Shown: positions 23,650 through 34,533 of the stretch, piece by piece | Layout: each line of letters begins with the position of its first letter | How positions within the stretch are numbered: position 1 is the stretch's first letter | NCBI GenBank assembly: GCA_007922225.1 | Contig: ML679973.1 | Span: 6,920,597-6,984,596 of the forward strand | DNA from: Emydura subglobosa | Taxonomy: Eukaryota; Chordata; Testudines; Chelidae | DNA: 64,000 nt | Direction of reading: 5' to 3' | Program-made: the position numbers and the translations under genes | Notes under the pieces: model-generated | What the model saw: the letters and a program-made list of their open reading frames with translations, nothing else | What the model was told of the DNA's origin: nothing | Database searches by the model: none

Positions 23650-24500
23650 ATGCAGCATTTTTACAAAAGGGGAAATGATGAAATCGGAAAAGGGACTTGG
23701 ACATCACTATAGAGAGCTTAATGAAGACCTCAGCTCAATGTGCAGCTGCAGTCAAAAAAGCAAATAAGACGTTAGGATGCACCTGGAATAGGATGGGGAA
23801 CAATACAGAAAATATGATCATGCCAGTACATAAATCTATGGTGTGGCCCCATCTCGGACACTGTGTGCAATACTGGTCAGCCCAGCTCAAAAAGGATATT
23901 GCAGAACTGGAGAGTGCTAAGAGAAAAATTACCCAAATGATCAAGAGCTTGGAAAAGCTCTTATGTGAAAAGAGACTGAAAAGGCTGGGACTGTTTATCA
24001 TAGAAAGGAGATGAATAAGATGGGACATGTTAAAAATGAATGGCCTAGAGAAGGTAGATTGGCAGCTTCTGTTATCCCTGTCTCATAATACAAGAACATG
24101 GAGACATTCAATGTAATTAAAGCATGGCAAATTTCACACGCCATGTGATTCAGCTGTGGAACTCACTGTCACAGAAAGGTATTGAGGCCAAGGATTTTGC
24201 AAGATTCAGAAAGGAATTTATATTTATACGGCTATCAAGAATATTCAGAGATATTATACTAGCAAAAATGTTGGAAGGAATATTAAACCCTTCTGCTTCA
24301 AGGTTTCAGCCGATGTCTAGCTATCAGAGATCAGGATGAGCCCTAATATAGGGGGGCAGATTATCCCACATCTGCCTGCTGTGGGGTTCTTACACCTTCC
24401 TTTGAAGCATCTGGTAATAGCCACTGTAGGAAGCTGGATATGGACCAGATCAATTTTGGCTCTGATGCAGGCTGGCACTTCCTATGTTCCTATGCAGTTA
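23650..24500 (+). mobile_element. CR1-type LINE, 3' part
   Basis: Frames at 23697-24014 encode the C-terminal ORF2 region of CR1: AAAVKKANKTLGCTWNRM, HLGHCVQYWSAQLKKDI and EKRLKRLGLF. These correspond to motifs such as KKAN, EYCVQFWAP and RLKxLGLFSLEKRR in an intact CR1. The following frame has HVIQLWNSLSQKGIEAK. The tail at 24350-24480 (GGCAGATTATCCCACATCTG, GGAAGCTGGATATGGACCAG) is typical of a CR1-group 3' end. It lacks the endonuclease and most of the reverse transcriptase. Confidence 0.8.
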
Positions 24501-24509
24501 TTTGCATGG

Positions 24510-26530
24510 CCACATCATTTCAGAGTGCAGAGGTCCACCTTAGCGCAGTCCACAGAGCTGGAAGCGATCACTGAACTGCCACTAATTTTTTTGGATCTAA
24601 TTGCACCAGTTACAAAGCACTCAAGGAATGTTCCGCTAATCTGATCACACTGACCGGGTGGAACTGGTGTAATCCTATCATTCTATTGTGGAAATAAGTG
24701 CTTTCCCCCTAAAGGAATTTCAGCACAAAGTGGAGAGCTGTATAACCCTGACTGCTCGCTTGGATTTGCTCCTTTGAGTACTCAGTCCCAACTGATACTT
24801 GGCATGCTGCATGTTCAGCTGCAATGTTTAGCCTCGCGGATGATGGTATAAAGAGAATCCATGACTGCGGTGCCCTCCATGGCCATGACTGTACTGCACA
24901 CAGCAGCTAGCTATACTTCATAGTGATCACTCTCTCTCTCTAGCATTGATTTTATATTGCCAATCATCACCCTAGTATCTGAGGGCCTTCCATGTAAAAT
25001 CAATAGCAATAGTGGAGTTCCTAGTGGATTGTGTGGTGTCTCTGGCATTTTTCCTTTTTTGGGGGGTCAACACGCTGCTTGGGTTAGGGGGGTTGGGTTT
25101 TGTTTTTGGTTGGTGGGAATAAAAGGGAGTCGCTTGTATTATGAGTGTCACAGTTCAAAGGCTTTCTCAAAGATAGCTAGGCTCTTGATTCACCTGAGCT
25201 CCTTGGGAAGATTGTTCCATTGCCAGATCCCATCTAGTTATTACTAAATACAGTTATTACCATGTATATAAAGAGGGTTTGAACTCAGGTCCTTCTGCTC
25301 CAAACGTACAACTCCAACCCATATTGCTTAGGGAGAACTTCATCCAGTGGTAGTTTTAGGGCACACTCTGGAGTGAGTAGGATGCTCCATCCTGTAAAGG
25401 AGAAGTGGGGCCCACACAAGACTCTCGTACTCTGGAAAATTGTGGCATGTTTCATATTAGCTCCTAGCACACCAAGCTTCTATCTACAAATCTGCTACAA
25501 ACCTTCTGATGATGTGATGTCTGATTCTCCCTTGCTGTGCACCTGGTGTAGTCATTTGCAAAACACTCTCATAAGAGATTGGTAGTGTTTTACACTCACT
25601 TTGCACTGACGCAAATGACTACAGGGCAACGGAAAATCAGGCACAAGCTTTGTACTGCTGGGGCATGCTATGAGCAGTGCTAATGTTTGTTCTTAGCTTG
25701 CAACTACAGAGCACTACAGTAGACAAGAAGTGCTGGCAAACTAGCTTGCAGGTTACAATTACATCACTATTCCCCGAGAATCTGCTTGCATCACTTTCCT
25801 ATGCTGCTGGGTAAGTGCAGAGATAAGTGCAATTGAAATAGGATTGGTAGTGAAGGTGCTTTATATCATGCCAATTATACACAGACCAATGCTAACATTC
25901 CAGTTACACTCTCTGATCCTCCAGCATAGATCAGACCATACACATTAGAAAAGTTACAATAGACAGCGCTTCCCATAGGCAAATCTTTATCTAGGCAATG
26001 CTCCCTGTGTTGTCCCTGTGTCAATATACTGATGCAACTGAACACAAAGCTTTTAAATCTTGAAAAGTGTCCCTGGGGACTTGCATCCTCTAACTAAGTG
26101 TGTGGAAGTGGTGACTGCCAGTGTGCATGGCTCCGAGGATGTAGTGTCCTCTGGGAGCGGCAGACCTGCCAACTTTATACAATGATTGTAGGCTGACTGA
26201 TTATTCCAGTGCAGCTGGGAGTCTGCTCCATTTTAAGGCTACTTCATCAAGCAAGAGAAAAAATTCTTCATTTCTATACAAAGGAAGCTCAATTTGCTTC
26301 CTTAGGTACTTTTACTATTTCAGATTTCTGTGCTTCATTGTATTTTTACTTGATGTTCTGAGAGTGCTTTTGACATGCGAGTGAGTCAAATTCAGAGGTG
26401 AGTTTAAGACAATCTAGGAAAGGCCAAAGGGAATCTAAGATGGTGTGACTCACACCTTCTTCTGCTCCCCACCATGTGCATGTTACGCCAGCTATCATAG
26501 ACTCCTTCAGACCAGCTGGACTGGAGTCTG
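24510..26530. other. Intronic sequence with a fold-back copy, otherwise unremarkable
   Basis: Apart from the fold-back at 25519-25643, nothing is recognised. A (CT)n patch is at 24929-24941. A G/T-rich stretch is at about 25055-25120. Confidence 0.4.
25519..25643. mobile_element. Fold-back MITE, TCTGATTCTCC family
   Basis: GTCTGATTCTCCCTTGC at the left is inverted at the right as GGCAACGGAAAATCAGGCAC. The inner GTAGTCATTTGCAAAACACT pairs with the right-side GCAAATGACTAC. It belongs to the same family as 4639-4826. Confidence 0.65.
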
Positions 26531-26535
26531 AGCTC

Positions 26536-26622
26536 ACTTTACACCTGACCTGTGTAAATCTGGAGTAAATCCACTGACTTCACTGCAGACACTCCAGATT
26601 TAAACCAATGCAACTGAGATTA
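26536..26622. repeat. Fold-back repeat, partial family member
   Basis: AAATCTGGAGT and ACTCCAGATTT form an exact 11-bp inverted pair, flanked by CTTTACACC and GTGTAAATC. This matches internal motifs of the fold-back family. It lies about 20 bases left of the Harbinger element. Confidence 0.5.
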
Positions 26623-27199
26623 GCATATGGCTTGTTTGTTTAGGCCATGTCTACACTACAAACTTTGGTTGGTATAAATTACACTGGCATGCAGCCGCTG
26701 AAGTTTGTATGTCACCAGGGCACATGCGCACATGGCTGCTTGTGTCAGCGTTGTGTGTGCTCACCAGAAGTGTGTGTGTGTTGACGCAAAGTGTGGTGGA
26801 CATTGGGTAGGTATGCCCATACGCCACGTGCTGCCATCCAGCATGATACCTTTGGGGATATTTTTTCAGTGTTTTATGAGATAGTAATGACTCGCACAGA
26901 GATCTCTGGGAGATAGAGGTCAGGTTCCCAGCACGCAGTTTTCTCCATCCCATAATGCCATCCATATCCCTTGGTTTTTAAGACTTTTTTTTTAAAATCC
27001 CACAACCCCAGACAGCATTTCATTCTCTGCCATCTCTGACAGAATCAGGGAGCCCACAGAACCCTGCAGCATTCTCATGAACATCGCAAATACATGAGGC
27101 ATGATTCTCCTGTATTTACAGACCCTCCGGAAATAATGCAACAACCGGGGACACGAGGATTCCTTCAAGGACAGTTTGCGGAGGGCCAGAGCGAAAACC

Positions 27200-28910
27200 C
27201 ATTCAAGGTTGTTGGTGGCATTCACTGAGCAGCTGCGGATGGTGGAGAACTACTTCTGGGCTTGAGAAACAAGCACTGACTGGTGGGATCGCATCATAAA
27301 TGCACGGGATGATGAGCAGTGGCTGTAGAACTTCCAGTGCGAAAAGCCACATTCCTGGATCTGAGTGATGAGCTTGTGTGAGGAAGTGGAGCTATTCTTG
27401 GGGTTTTCTCTGAGTGCTGTGTGTGCGCCTCACTTTCCCCCATGTGTCACTCATGTATGTCGGTGATGGGACCTGGGTGTGTGATCACTGCAGAGGCCAC
27501 TAGAGGGTGGATGGGCCTTCCCCAGCCACCCGTACGCAGACAATAGCCAGACCCCTCTGCCCTCCTGGGTCAACCACCTGCAACAGGTTGCGGCAGGCAG
27601 AGACCAGGAGGAGTGGCCACCTTGCCCGGGAAGGAGACAAAGGGCTGGGGAGGGGCAAGGGGATGATTCTGGGGGGTGGCTGGTTGGAAGAGCACAGTCC
27701 CCCATAAGGGGGCTCAGGAGCAGGGCCTGACAATGGGCTCTGAGGCTCCCTAGTTGGTTGCTGCTGTAACCTCTAATTAATCTGCTAACAAAGTCTTTCT
27801 GCGTTGTGATCCTGAGAACTAATAACCGGTTCTGGCTTGCACGCTGGCTGTGAATCGCTTCTGACTGCACGGCGGGGTGCGTGGTCCCTTTGGGGGCGTG
27901 TAGGAGCTCCCCAGGGTCCCATCCAGGGGGACTCAGAGGGGGAGATCAGGCAGAGCAGGGGTGCTGAACGCTCTGAGGCCAGATTCGGGAGGCAGCTGCA
28001 CTGGTGTGTGGAGACCCGGCGGGGGCAGACTCTAAAGCACTAGAGTCCTGCCTGGCTTCGCCCCAAGTGGTTCTAGAGCGCTGTTACCGTAGGACTCCGG
28101 CACATCTTGCCCCAGCGCTCCAGCACACCAGTACGAGAGCTGCGTTGACAGTGAAGAAGCAAGTGTCAATCGCACTCTGAAAGCCGGCATCGCCGGGTTG
28201 CAACTGGTTAACGGGAAATCATTTTAGAGTTGAAAAGTCCACAGTGGGGGTCATTGCTGTGCAGATGTGTAGGGTCATTAATTGCCTCCTGCTCTGCAGG
28301 ATGGTGACTCTCGGCAATGTGCAGGAAATAGCACAGGGATTTACAGCAGTAGGGTTCTCCAACTGCAGTAGGGCAATAGATGCATACCCCTACTTTGGCA
28401 CCAAAGCTCCTTGCCACAGAGTACAGCAACAGAAAGGGCTACATCTATGGCTATGCAAGCATTGGTGGATCACTGGGGACACTTCCATGTTGCCTGGTTA
28501 GGGAAGGTGCATGACACTAGCCTGCTTAAGAACACAGGACTGACTGTTCAGAAAGCTGCAACCAGGGACAGTCTTTCCCAACTGGCAGATTACCTTTGGT
28601 GATACTGACACACCCGTTGTGATTCTTGGGGACCTCTTGCTCCCCAGTTCATGAAGCCACCTCCATAGCACCAAGGAAAGATCTGTGAGGCGAAGGGGGA
28701 AAGGCTGCCGCCAGTGGGAAGGGCACAGGTGGAGTGGCTATCTGCTGACTTTGAACAGCCAGACACAAAGGTTATTACAAGAGCCCAGTGCCGGGCTATG
28801 GCTGAGGGAAGCTTTGAAAGAGCACTTGAACTATCAGCCACAGTACGGTTTCTGCCGGAGTGTCCTCTGGGCCTGGCGCTTTGCATGCTGCTAAGAACTG
28901 TGTAGCGCTC
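27200..28910 (+). pseudogene. Harbinger transposase (HARBI1-like), broken
   Basis: The transposase is a DDE-family enzyme that cuts and inserts the element. Remaining motifs are in several frames. AQGFTAVGFSNCSRAIDAY at about 28335-28387 corresponds to the family GFPNCxGAIDGTH box, with the first acidic Asp near 28379. ALVDHWGHFHVAWLGKVHD lies at about 28456-28515. VVILGD, with the second Asp at 28631, is followed by a Leu/Pro stretch. ITRAQCRAMAEGSFERALE at about 28774-28830 corresponds to the AFGRLK-type box with the third acidic residue. The region before 27376 (the CATTCCTGGATCTGAGTGATG segment) is the start of the same gene. Breaks include the 728-bp insertion, several frameshifts and the changed GTH residues. 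No function is expected. Confidence 0.8.
27377..28104. mobile_element. Solo-LTR-like insertion inside Harbinger transposase
   Basis: Harbinger sequence is interrupted at 27376 and resumes at about 28106. The insert starts TGTGAGGAAG and ends ACTCCGGCACA, so it has TGTG...CACA ends. The flanking pentamers are GCTTG (27372-27376) and TCTTG (28105-28109), differing at one base. This fits a solo LTR of an LTR retroelement with a 5-bp target duplication. The interior is GC-rich with an AGTCTTTCTGCGTTGTGATC segment. No coding domain or TATA box was recognised. Orientation is unknown. It proves the Harbinger copy is older than the insertion. Confidence 0.6.
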
Positions 28911-29249
28911 GCTGTACATTTATAGAATATGACGAGATGTTTTCCTTAAGCTACGGACGCCGGGGTGCTTTCGGTGCATTTAGAAGTGCCAATTGCTTTG
29001 GGTGCCGCTATGCATTCTGCCGTATTTGTTCTGAATGAATAACGATAATTTGGTTCTCCCAAAATTGAACTTTATTGCGTGGAAAAAAAGAGTGCAGAAA
29101 ATCAATGGGCGAGGAAACCAAAGGCAATGTTATACAATTTTTAACATGACTGAATGGGGTGAAAGTTTAGAAATGTAAAGGAAGTAAAGGTTTATGTCCA
29201 TGTGAGTAAACAGCTGTAATCCGTTGTGGTTACACATACACCGGTCGTG

Positions 29250-31100
29250 GTGCTCACCGGTCAGTGTCTGGGAAGCTGTGGTTTTCCTTGCTGTGTCCTG
29301 GAGTGGAGTGGTGTGGTAGGGATAACGATGCTGCCCATGAGCCTGTGTGGTATGTTGGGCAGTTGGGGAGTAGCGACAATGGAGCTCTCCAAGGGCGGCA
29401 GAGGTGGAGAGTCCAGGATTTTTGGACCCGTAGCTCAGCCAGGGGCTGCAGCATTTGGGTTTGCTGCTTGAGAAGACCAATTATGTCCTGGTGCATTTCC
29501 CGCTTCCAGACCTGCTGACTGGACCTTTTGCCTTTCCTCTCTGTCTTTCTCCATGCTGTCAGTCATATTGGCCCCCCCAGGCCCTTCGTTCGTGGTCTGA
29601 TGCAGCACTGGCTTGCAGGATCTTGCTGAGCATGTCCTCCCCTAGTCCTCTCGTTTTCCCTGCTCATCAGGGCCAGGCGTTCAGCGGGTGTGGAGGGGGC
29701 AGCCCTCCAGCCCGCCATGCCAGAAGCTGCTGATAAAAACAGACAGATGTACCATTGGATTTACAGCCACACGGGAAAGGGGAAGGCAAACGTCAAAACT
29801 CCCTTCCCTGATTCCCGTAAACACCTTTAATAAGAAATGTTTATTGACACGTCCACTTTGGCGCACCTCTGCACAGCACTGCTTGCTCTCCGGCCCCAGC
29901 CATGGTGCGTATGGCCCGCCAGGGACAACAGGGGTGGCCAAGGATTTTCCGTTGCACGAAGCTATAACATTTTGGTCTCTATTGCATGGATGCGAGCAGG
30001 CAATGGAGCTGAATAGTGGCAGCGTTTTCCACAGGCGGTGGTGATTTTAGCTGATCTCTTACTCCTGAGGGTCACCAGGGCAGGGAGAGCACAGCTGGTA
30101 CCAGCATCGCAAAGCCACCCGGGCCCATATGCCGCTAGCTTATTTACTGCAGTGGCGCCAGTCAAACTCATCGTGGAGTGGTGTGGAAAAGCGTCCTGCC
30201 GTGGAGGGAGAAACAAGGCTGCCAGCCCTAGAAACCTTCAGGAGAGGATTGCGGAGCCACCTTCCTGGAAGTTTCATGGCGATCTCTCGGGAGGATTCAA
30301 AGGACATCCCCGTGTACATAAACAAGGCGCGCCACATGCACACGCACACGCCCCGCTGCCTAACCCGCTAGGGGAATGCAAAGCAGATGCCAGCTCTGCC
30401 TCTGTGCATTGCACTGCTGCCTCTTCTCATACGAGTGACACAATGAAAAGCAGTGTCTTCCTAAGGGGGGGAGGGGAGGCCAGGCACCATCTTTAAATGT
30501 AAACATTGTAAGGAAAAATGCATGCACACACTTACCTGAATTCCCTTTCCCTTCATCAAGCTCACCCGCACTCGCTTGGCGAGACTGGCTACGCTGTGGC
30601 AGAATTCCAGCCAGGTCTTGGCTCGTGGCATGGCAGGAATCTCTTGCCACGTTTCCCTCTTCTTCCTCCTCCTCTTCCTCACTCTTCACGGCTTCTCTGA
30701 GGTTCTACAGTGGTCTGTGGGGTGCTAGTGGAGTCTCTGCCAAGTACAGCATGCACTTCATTGCAGAAGCGGCCGGTCTGCGGTGCGGCGCCAGATCTAT
30801 TGCACTCCCTGGCCTTGTGGTATCCCTGGCAAAATTCCTTCTGCTGATCCCTGCTTCACCCCTTTTCCTGCATCCCCCCCTGCATTCTGCTCATAGATGT
30901 CCACATTTCTATGGCTGGTCCACAGCTGTGCTTCACAGCCTCTTCTCCCAACAGGCCCAGGAGATCCAGTACTTCGTGTGTAGACCAGGTCAGAGTGCAT
31001 CCAGTACTTCTCTGTGTGTATGGAGCCGGCCTGGTTGGTTGGCCGCTGGTTGCACTCAACAAATCTGAGCTGCTTGGTGTGCTCACCAAGGTGGGCAATC
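29250..31100 (-). pseudogene. Harbinger Myb/SANT-like DNA-binding protein, broken
   Basis: In vertebrate Harbinger elements a second gene encodes a Myb/SANT (MSANTD-like) protein that aids transposase import and DNA binding. On minus near 31000-30860 the frame reads LTWSTHEVLDLLGLLGEEAV, the SANT helix start, followed by a HRNVDIYEQ-type segment in another frame. An acidic run of eight Glu is encoded at about 30660-30685, and a C-terminal leucine-rich stretch (IGLLKQQTQMLQPLAELR) at about 29430-29490. The pieces are in different frames. The gene lies tail to tail with the transposase. Confidence 0.7.
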
Positions 31101-31469
31101 AGGAAAAGGCATTTCAAAAATACGCAGCGGGCTTTAAGGGATTTGGGCGGGAGGGTGGCCTCTGCTCTCTGTGAGCCCTGGACAGCAGAAGTTAAAATTG
31201 TGACCAAATCGATCACTATCTCAGGAAATGGGGCATTGTGGGACAGCTGCTGGAGGACTGTGAGGGTCGACACAGGTGTCTACACTCACACTGTGTTGAC
31301 CTCAGTAGGTTGACCATGGCTCAATGCCGTTTGGGAAAGTGGTTTTACTGTGTCTTTGTAACAGGGCACTTGCAAAAACAGGAGACAAATGTGAGTGCAG
31401 ACACATGCACAAATAGGCAATGCAAGGCGACTTATGTTGACCTAACTGTATAGCATAGATTAGGCCTCA

Positions 31470-32600
31470 TATAACGTTCACTCATTACACATCCCTCCTG
31501 ACTTTGTCCCACTGAGTAGAACAGAGTTTAAGGGGCCAGAAGCCAGGAACGTGGAAAGAAAAGCAACAAACAGGAATATAAGGAAGTGTAAATTTTAAAC
31601 TAGGCCACCCACTATCTTAACTTACACCTTCTCCCGGCTCCTCAGTTTGCAAGGGACATCAATGCATACCTGCACACAGGGAAGGAGGTGCGAAGGGGGT
31701 CTAGGAGAGCATACTGGATTCTAACTAGGATCAGCCTCTGAATTTGGCTCCGTGTCTCATTCATGCTTTATTCTGGGTTAAATTCCGCATCTTTGCTTCA
31801 TGGTCCAGCAGTCCTAATCAGAATTATTGAGAAGGTGCCTTATAATAAAAATACAGGGGCCTCTGAGGCACCGAGTAAATTAATACTGGACACAGGACTG
31901 CTTGGTTAAAGCCAGTTTCCAAAGCAGTTTCCTAAAAGACAAGATTAAGAGAGTATCTAGAACTGAACACTTGGGGGATGGAGGATGTGTTAGTGGAGTA
32001 AATCCTGTTCTTGAGGAGCGGCCCCATTTCTTGCCCACTGCAGAAATGTGTAATTTTAAGCACTAAAAAATTAATGCAATTTGGTTAATTGATTAACTCA
32101 TTCATTCCTTCATTCTGTCTCTCGTTTTCTTCCTTTCACTCAGATGCAAAGGCAAAAGATCTCCCAAGGATGTAGGTCAAATGCCCTCATCCCCTACCCA
32201 TGTTACCCCAGAAACATAACTTTAAATGAGGTGACAAGGCAACTGTAGCAAAATTCTACCCAAATGAATAACAGCACACAAATGTAGAATGACCTGCACT
32301 TACTCTTCACAGGAGTAGCAGCCAAGCGTGCCATGGCAATGAGCCAGCCAAGGATGCTGGCTAGTAGCCAATTTGATTTATTTATTTTTGGCGGCCTCAC
32401 ACTGCATAGTTCTGTGCTAGTCTTCGATCACAGAAATGATAAAATAAATGAACTTGGAAAGGCAAGAGGACGACTTCAGGAAGAAACAGCCTGATATAGC
32501 TAGAGAGATTGGTCCCTGGACTGGCAGAGCACTGATGTGATAGCTATTTAGTAGTCCTCTCTCTTTCGTGGATGACCAAGACACCTCAACAGTGCTGGTG
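31470..32600. other. Intronic sequence without recognised gene
   Basis: The AT-rich, TAAT-rich stretch at 32040-32115 may be a regulatory or conserved element (see findings). Nothing else was recognised. Confidence 0.4.
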
Positions 32601-32619
32601 GCTGGCAGGATAATGCAGA

Positions 32620-32900
32620 ACTAAATGATGACTGGAGGGACATGGTAACTGCCTATGAGTCTAGGAAGGGAGTAAACTCCAAGGAAGAAGCAGCATTGTT
32701 TAGACGGGCAAAGGGGAGTAATAGGATGCAATTAGAAAAAGGAAAATATAGGCTGTATATCAGGAACCATTTCCTAGCTGGGAGATCTGAAACAGTGGTA
32801 GCTCCATTGTGGTTAACCCTTTGTAATGGAAACCCTTCAAAACTAGACTGGGTAAAGTACAGGGGAACATATTTAGACTTGGAAGGATTAGAAAACGTGG
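32620..32900 (+). repeat. CR1-type LINE 3' fragment
   Basis: AATGATGACTGGAGGGACAT, GAAGAAGCAGCATTGTTTAG, GGGGAGTAATAGGATGCAAT and TTTCCTAGCTGGGAG occur in the order found in CR1-group 3' ends. Reverse transcriptase is absent. Confidence 0.55.
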
Positions 32901-33890
32901 ATTTCGCCTTACACGCACAAACATGAAAAAATAGTTCCACTGAGAAACATAAAATATTACAGATGGGCAAAATAACCAAATGCTGCATGAGAACTTGATT
33001 TAAGGCTATCTACTTTGTATATTTTGAAATGTGATGTTGACAATTTGTGTTTTAATGGTTATAAAGTCTTAACTTTTTGAATCTCATTATCTACTGTCAT
33101 TAAACAATTATTATCTGACCTTCCACCCACAACTGTGAAGATTTGAATGGATTAAAATTGAAAAAAATGCTTACAAATAAACATGGATATTCACTGTCAA
33201 AATTATAAAAATCGAATTCTGCCACATCTGACCATATGTTGCAGGGAAGAACCCCACGTCAGAGAAATGGATAGGAAGTCTTATTGGATCTTTTCCCCAT
33301 CTCTAACTTCTATGATCCTAGGACATACCAACTGTGTGAGTTTGTGATTGGCAAAGCTGATCAAATAGTGGGAAAGGAAATATTGTTATCAATATTCATT
33401 GGCATTCCAAAGGGAATTTTGATTTGACCATGGTCACAAACCTTCTGTGTTTGCTTTCTGCAAACTCTCGAGAGCTTGCATATTGAATGAATATGAATAA
33501 AAAGCAAATGTTGTGCTTGAATATTCAAATATTCACTGAAAGCTAATTTTTAAGTGTATATTCAATTGTTAAATTTACAACTCACTCTGTGTTGGCTAGC
33601 TAAGCTATTTACCTACGTTAGAGCGTGAATTGCAAATTATATATTCAACTGTAATGTTCACAGTTCAAATGATCTGCAGGCAAAGAAACATTTACAGAAG
33701 AAATTTGCAAATAATTTAGAATACTGATTAGATGCAAGAATATTGTAAACCGCTCCCTGACAACTGGCAAACAAAACAGGTGAAATTAATCAAACCAATA
33801 TCCACTGTAATAAATAACTTAGCTCTGGTCATTACAGTGGAGCTGGTGCATGTATGTCCTCACTGTTAAAGGGAATGATAACATCCAAAT
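32900..33890. other. AT-rich intronic sequence with repeated GAATATTC words
   Basis: This low-GC block contains GAATATTCAAATATTC (about 33520-33536) and several inverted ATTCAAT/ATTGAAT words. A stretch with similar vocabulary occurs at 48880-49320. Nothing coding was recognised. Confidence 0.4.
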
Positions 33891-33895
33891 GAAAG

Positions 33896-34082
33896 GGACT
33901 GACTCTCTGCTTCGTTGTGTCTTGTGTTTTCAGTTACACCTGTGCCAAGTGAGTGCAGAGTGTGTGTAAAATTCTACACAATCAGGATCCTCTGGGCACT
34001 CACACCAACCATGGCATTTTACACCCACTTTGCACAGTGTAAATGATGACACAAAGGGCAAAACAGTGGAGGATCAGGCTCT
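33896..34082. mobile_element. Fold-back MITE, GGACTGACTCTC family (187 bp)
   Basis: The left arm (GGGACTGACTCTCTGCTTCG, TTGTGTCTTGTGTTTTCAG, TTACACCTGTGCCAAGTG) is mirrored on the right by CACTTTGCACAGTGTAA, ATGATGACACAAAGGGC and GGAGGATCAGGCTC. Arms pair over about 60 bases. It is only 450 bp from exon 2. Confidence 0.7.
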
Positions 34083-34259
34083 AAAGAATCAAGGTTGAGA
34101 GTATGAATTCAGGGGGTTGTCTCTATGCAAGCCCGAGGTAAATAAGATTTAAAAAAAAAAACAGAAAAGAAAAGAAAAATCCCTTCACAGTCTGTTTTCA
34201 CCATAGGTCTGGATTTAGACTCTTGTTACACTCAAAAGATTCCCTACATTGGAGTCCGT

Positions 34260-34274
34260 CCCCCCCCCCCCCCA
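34260..34274. repeat. C homopolymer
   Basis: A run of about 15 C, about 260 bases past the exon 2 donor in the GAP43 intron. Its exact length is uncertain in any assembly. Confidence 0.7.
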
Positions 34275-34533
34275 GCCATATCCCGTATCCTAAAGCTTCC
34301 GTAGGTAATATTTCCACAAGGTCAGAGCAGTCGCTCACCTCAGAGGTCTACCATGAAAATCTCTCTCACCTTTCCCTAAAACACGAAACAACCAGACTGG
34401 TCATTACTGATCTTTCTCCCTCGCTTGCTAACTTCTGCTCCATTCCCTACCACTCAATCATTGAAACCACAGGGAGGCCAGGGGCATTTCGCAGTGTGTT
34501 TAGAGAGAGCCCGACTCCCTGATGTCCACTTAC

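Larger units (their letters stand above)
26643..31466. mobile_element. Harbinger DNA transposon with two genes, decayed
   Basis: The element is about 4.8 kb. Its ends are GGCCATGTCTACACTAC at the left and, inverted at the right, GGCCTAATCTATGCTATAC, giving terminal inverted repeats of about 50 bp with mismatches. Flanking trinucleotides are TTA (26640-26642) and TCA (31467-31469), one change from an identical TTA duplication as used by PIF/Harbinger. Inside are a broken transposase gene on plus (27200-28910) and, tail to tail, a broken Myb/SANT-like gene on minus (about 29250-31100). A two-gene layout of transposase plus Myb-like helper is known for vertebrate Harbingers. An LTR-like insertion (27377-28104) splits the transposase. 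Both genes carry frameshifts, so the copy is dead. Confidence 0.85.
847..34533 (-). other. GAP43: GAP43 intron 2
   Basis: This 33.7-kb intron runs from the donor GTAAGT after exon 2 (34533-34528, read on minus) to the acceptor AG at 847-848. It interrupts an Asp codon after its first base. No other host exon is convincing inside it. It is filled mainly with interspersed repeats, listed separately. Confidence 0.93.
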
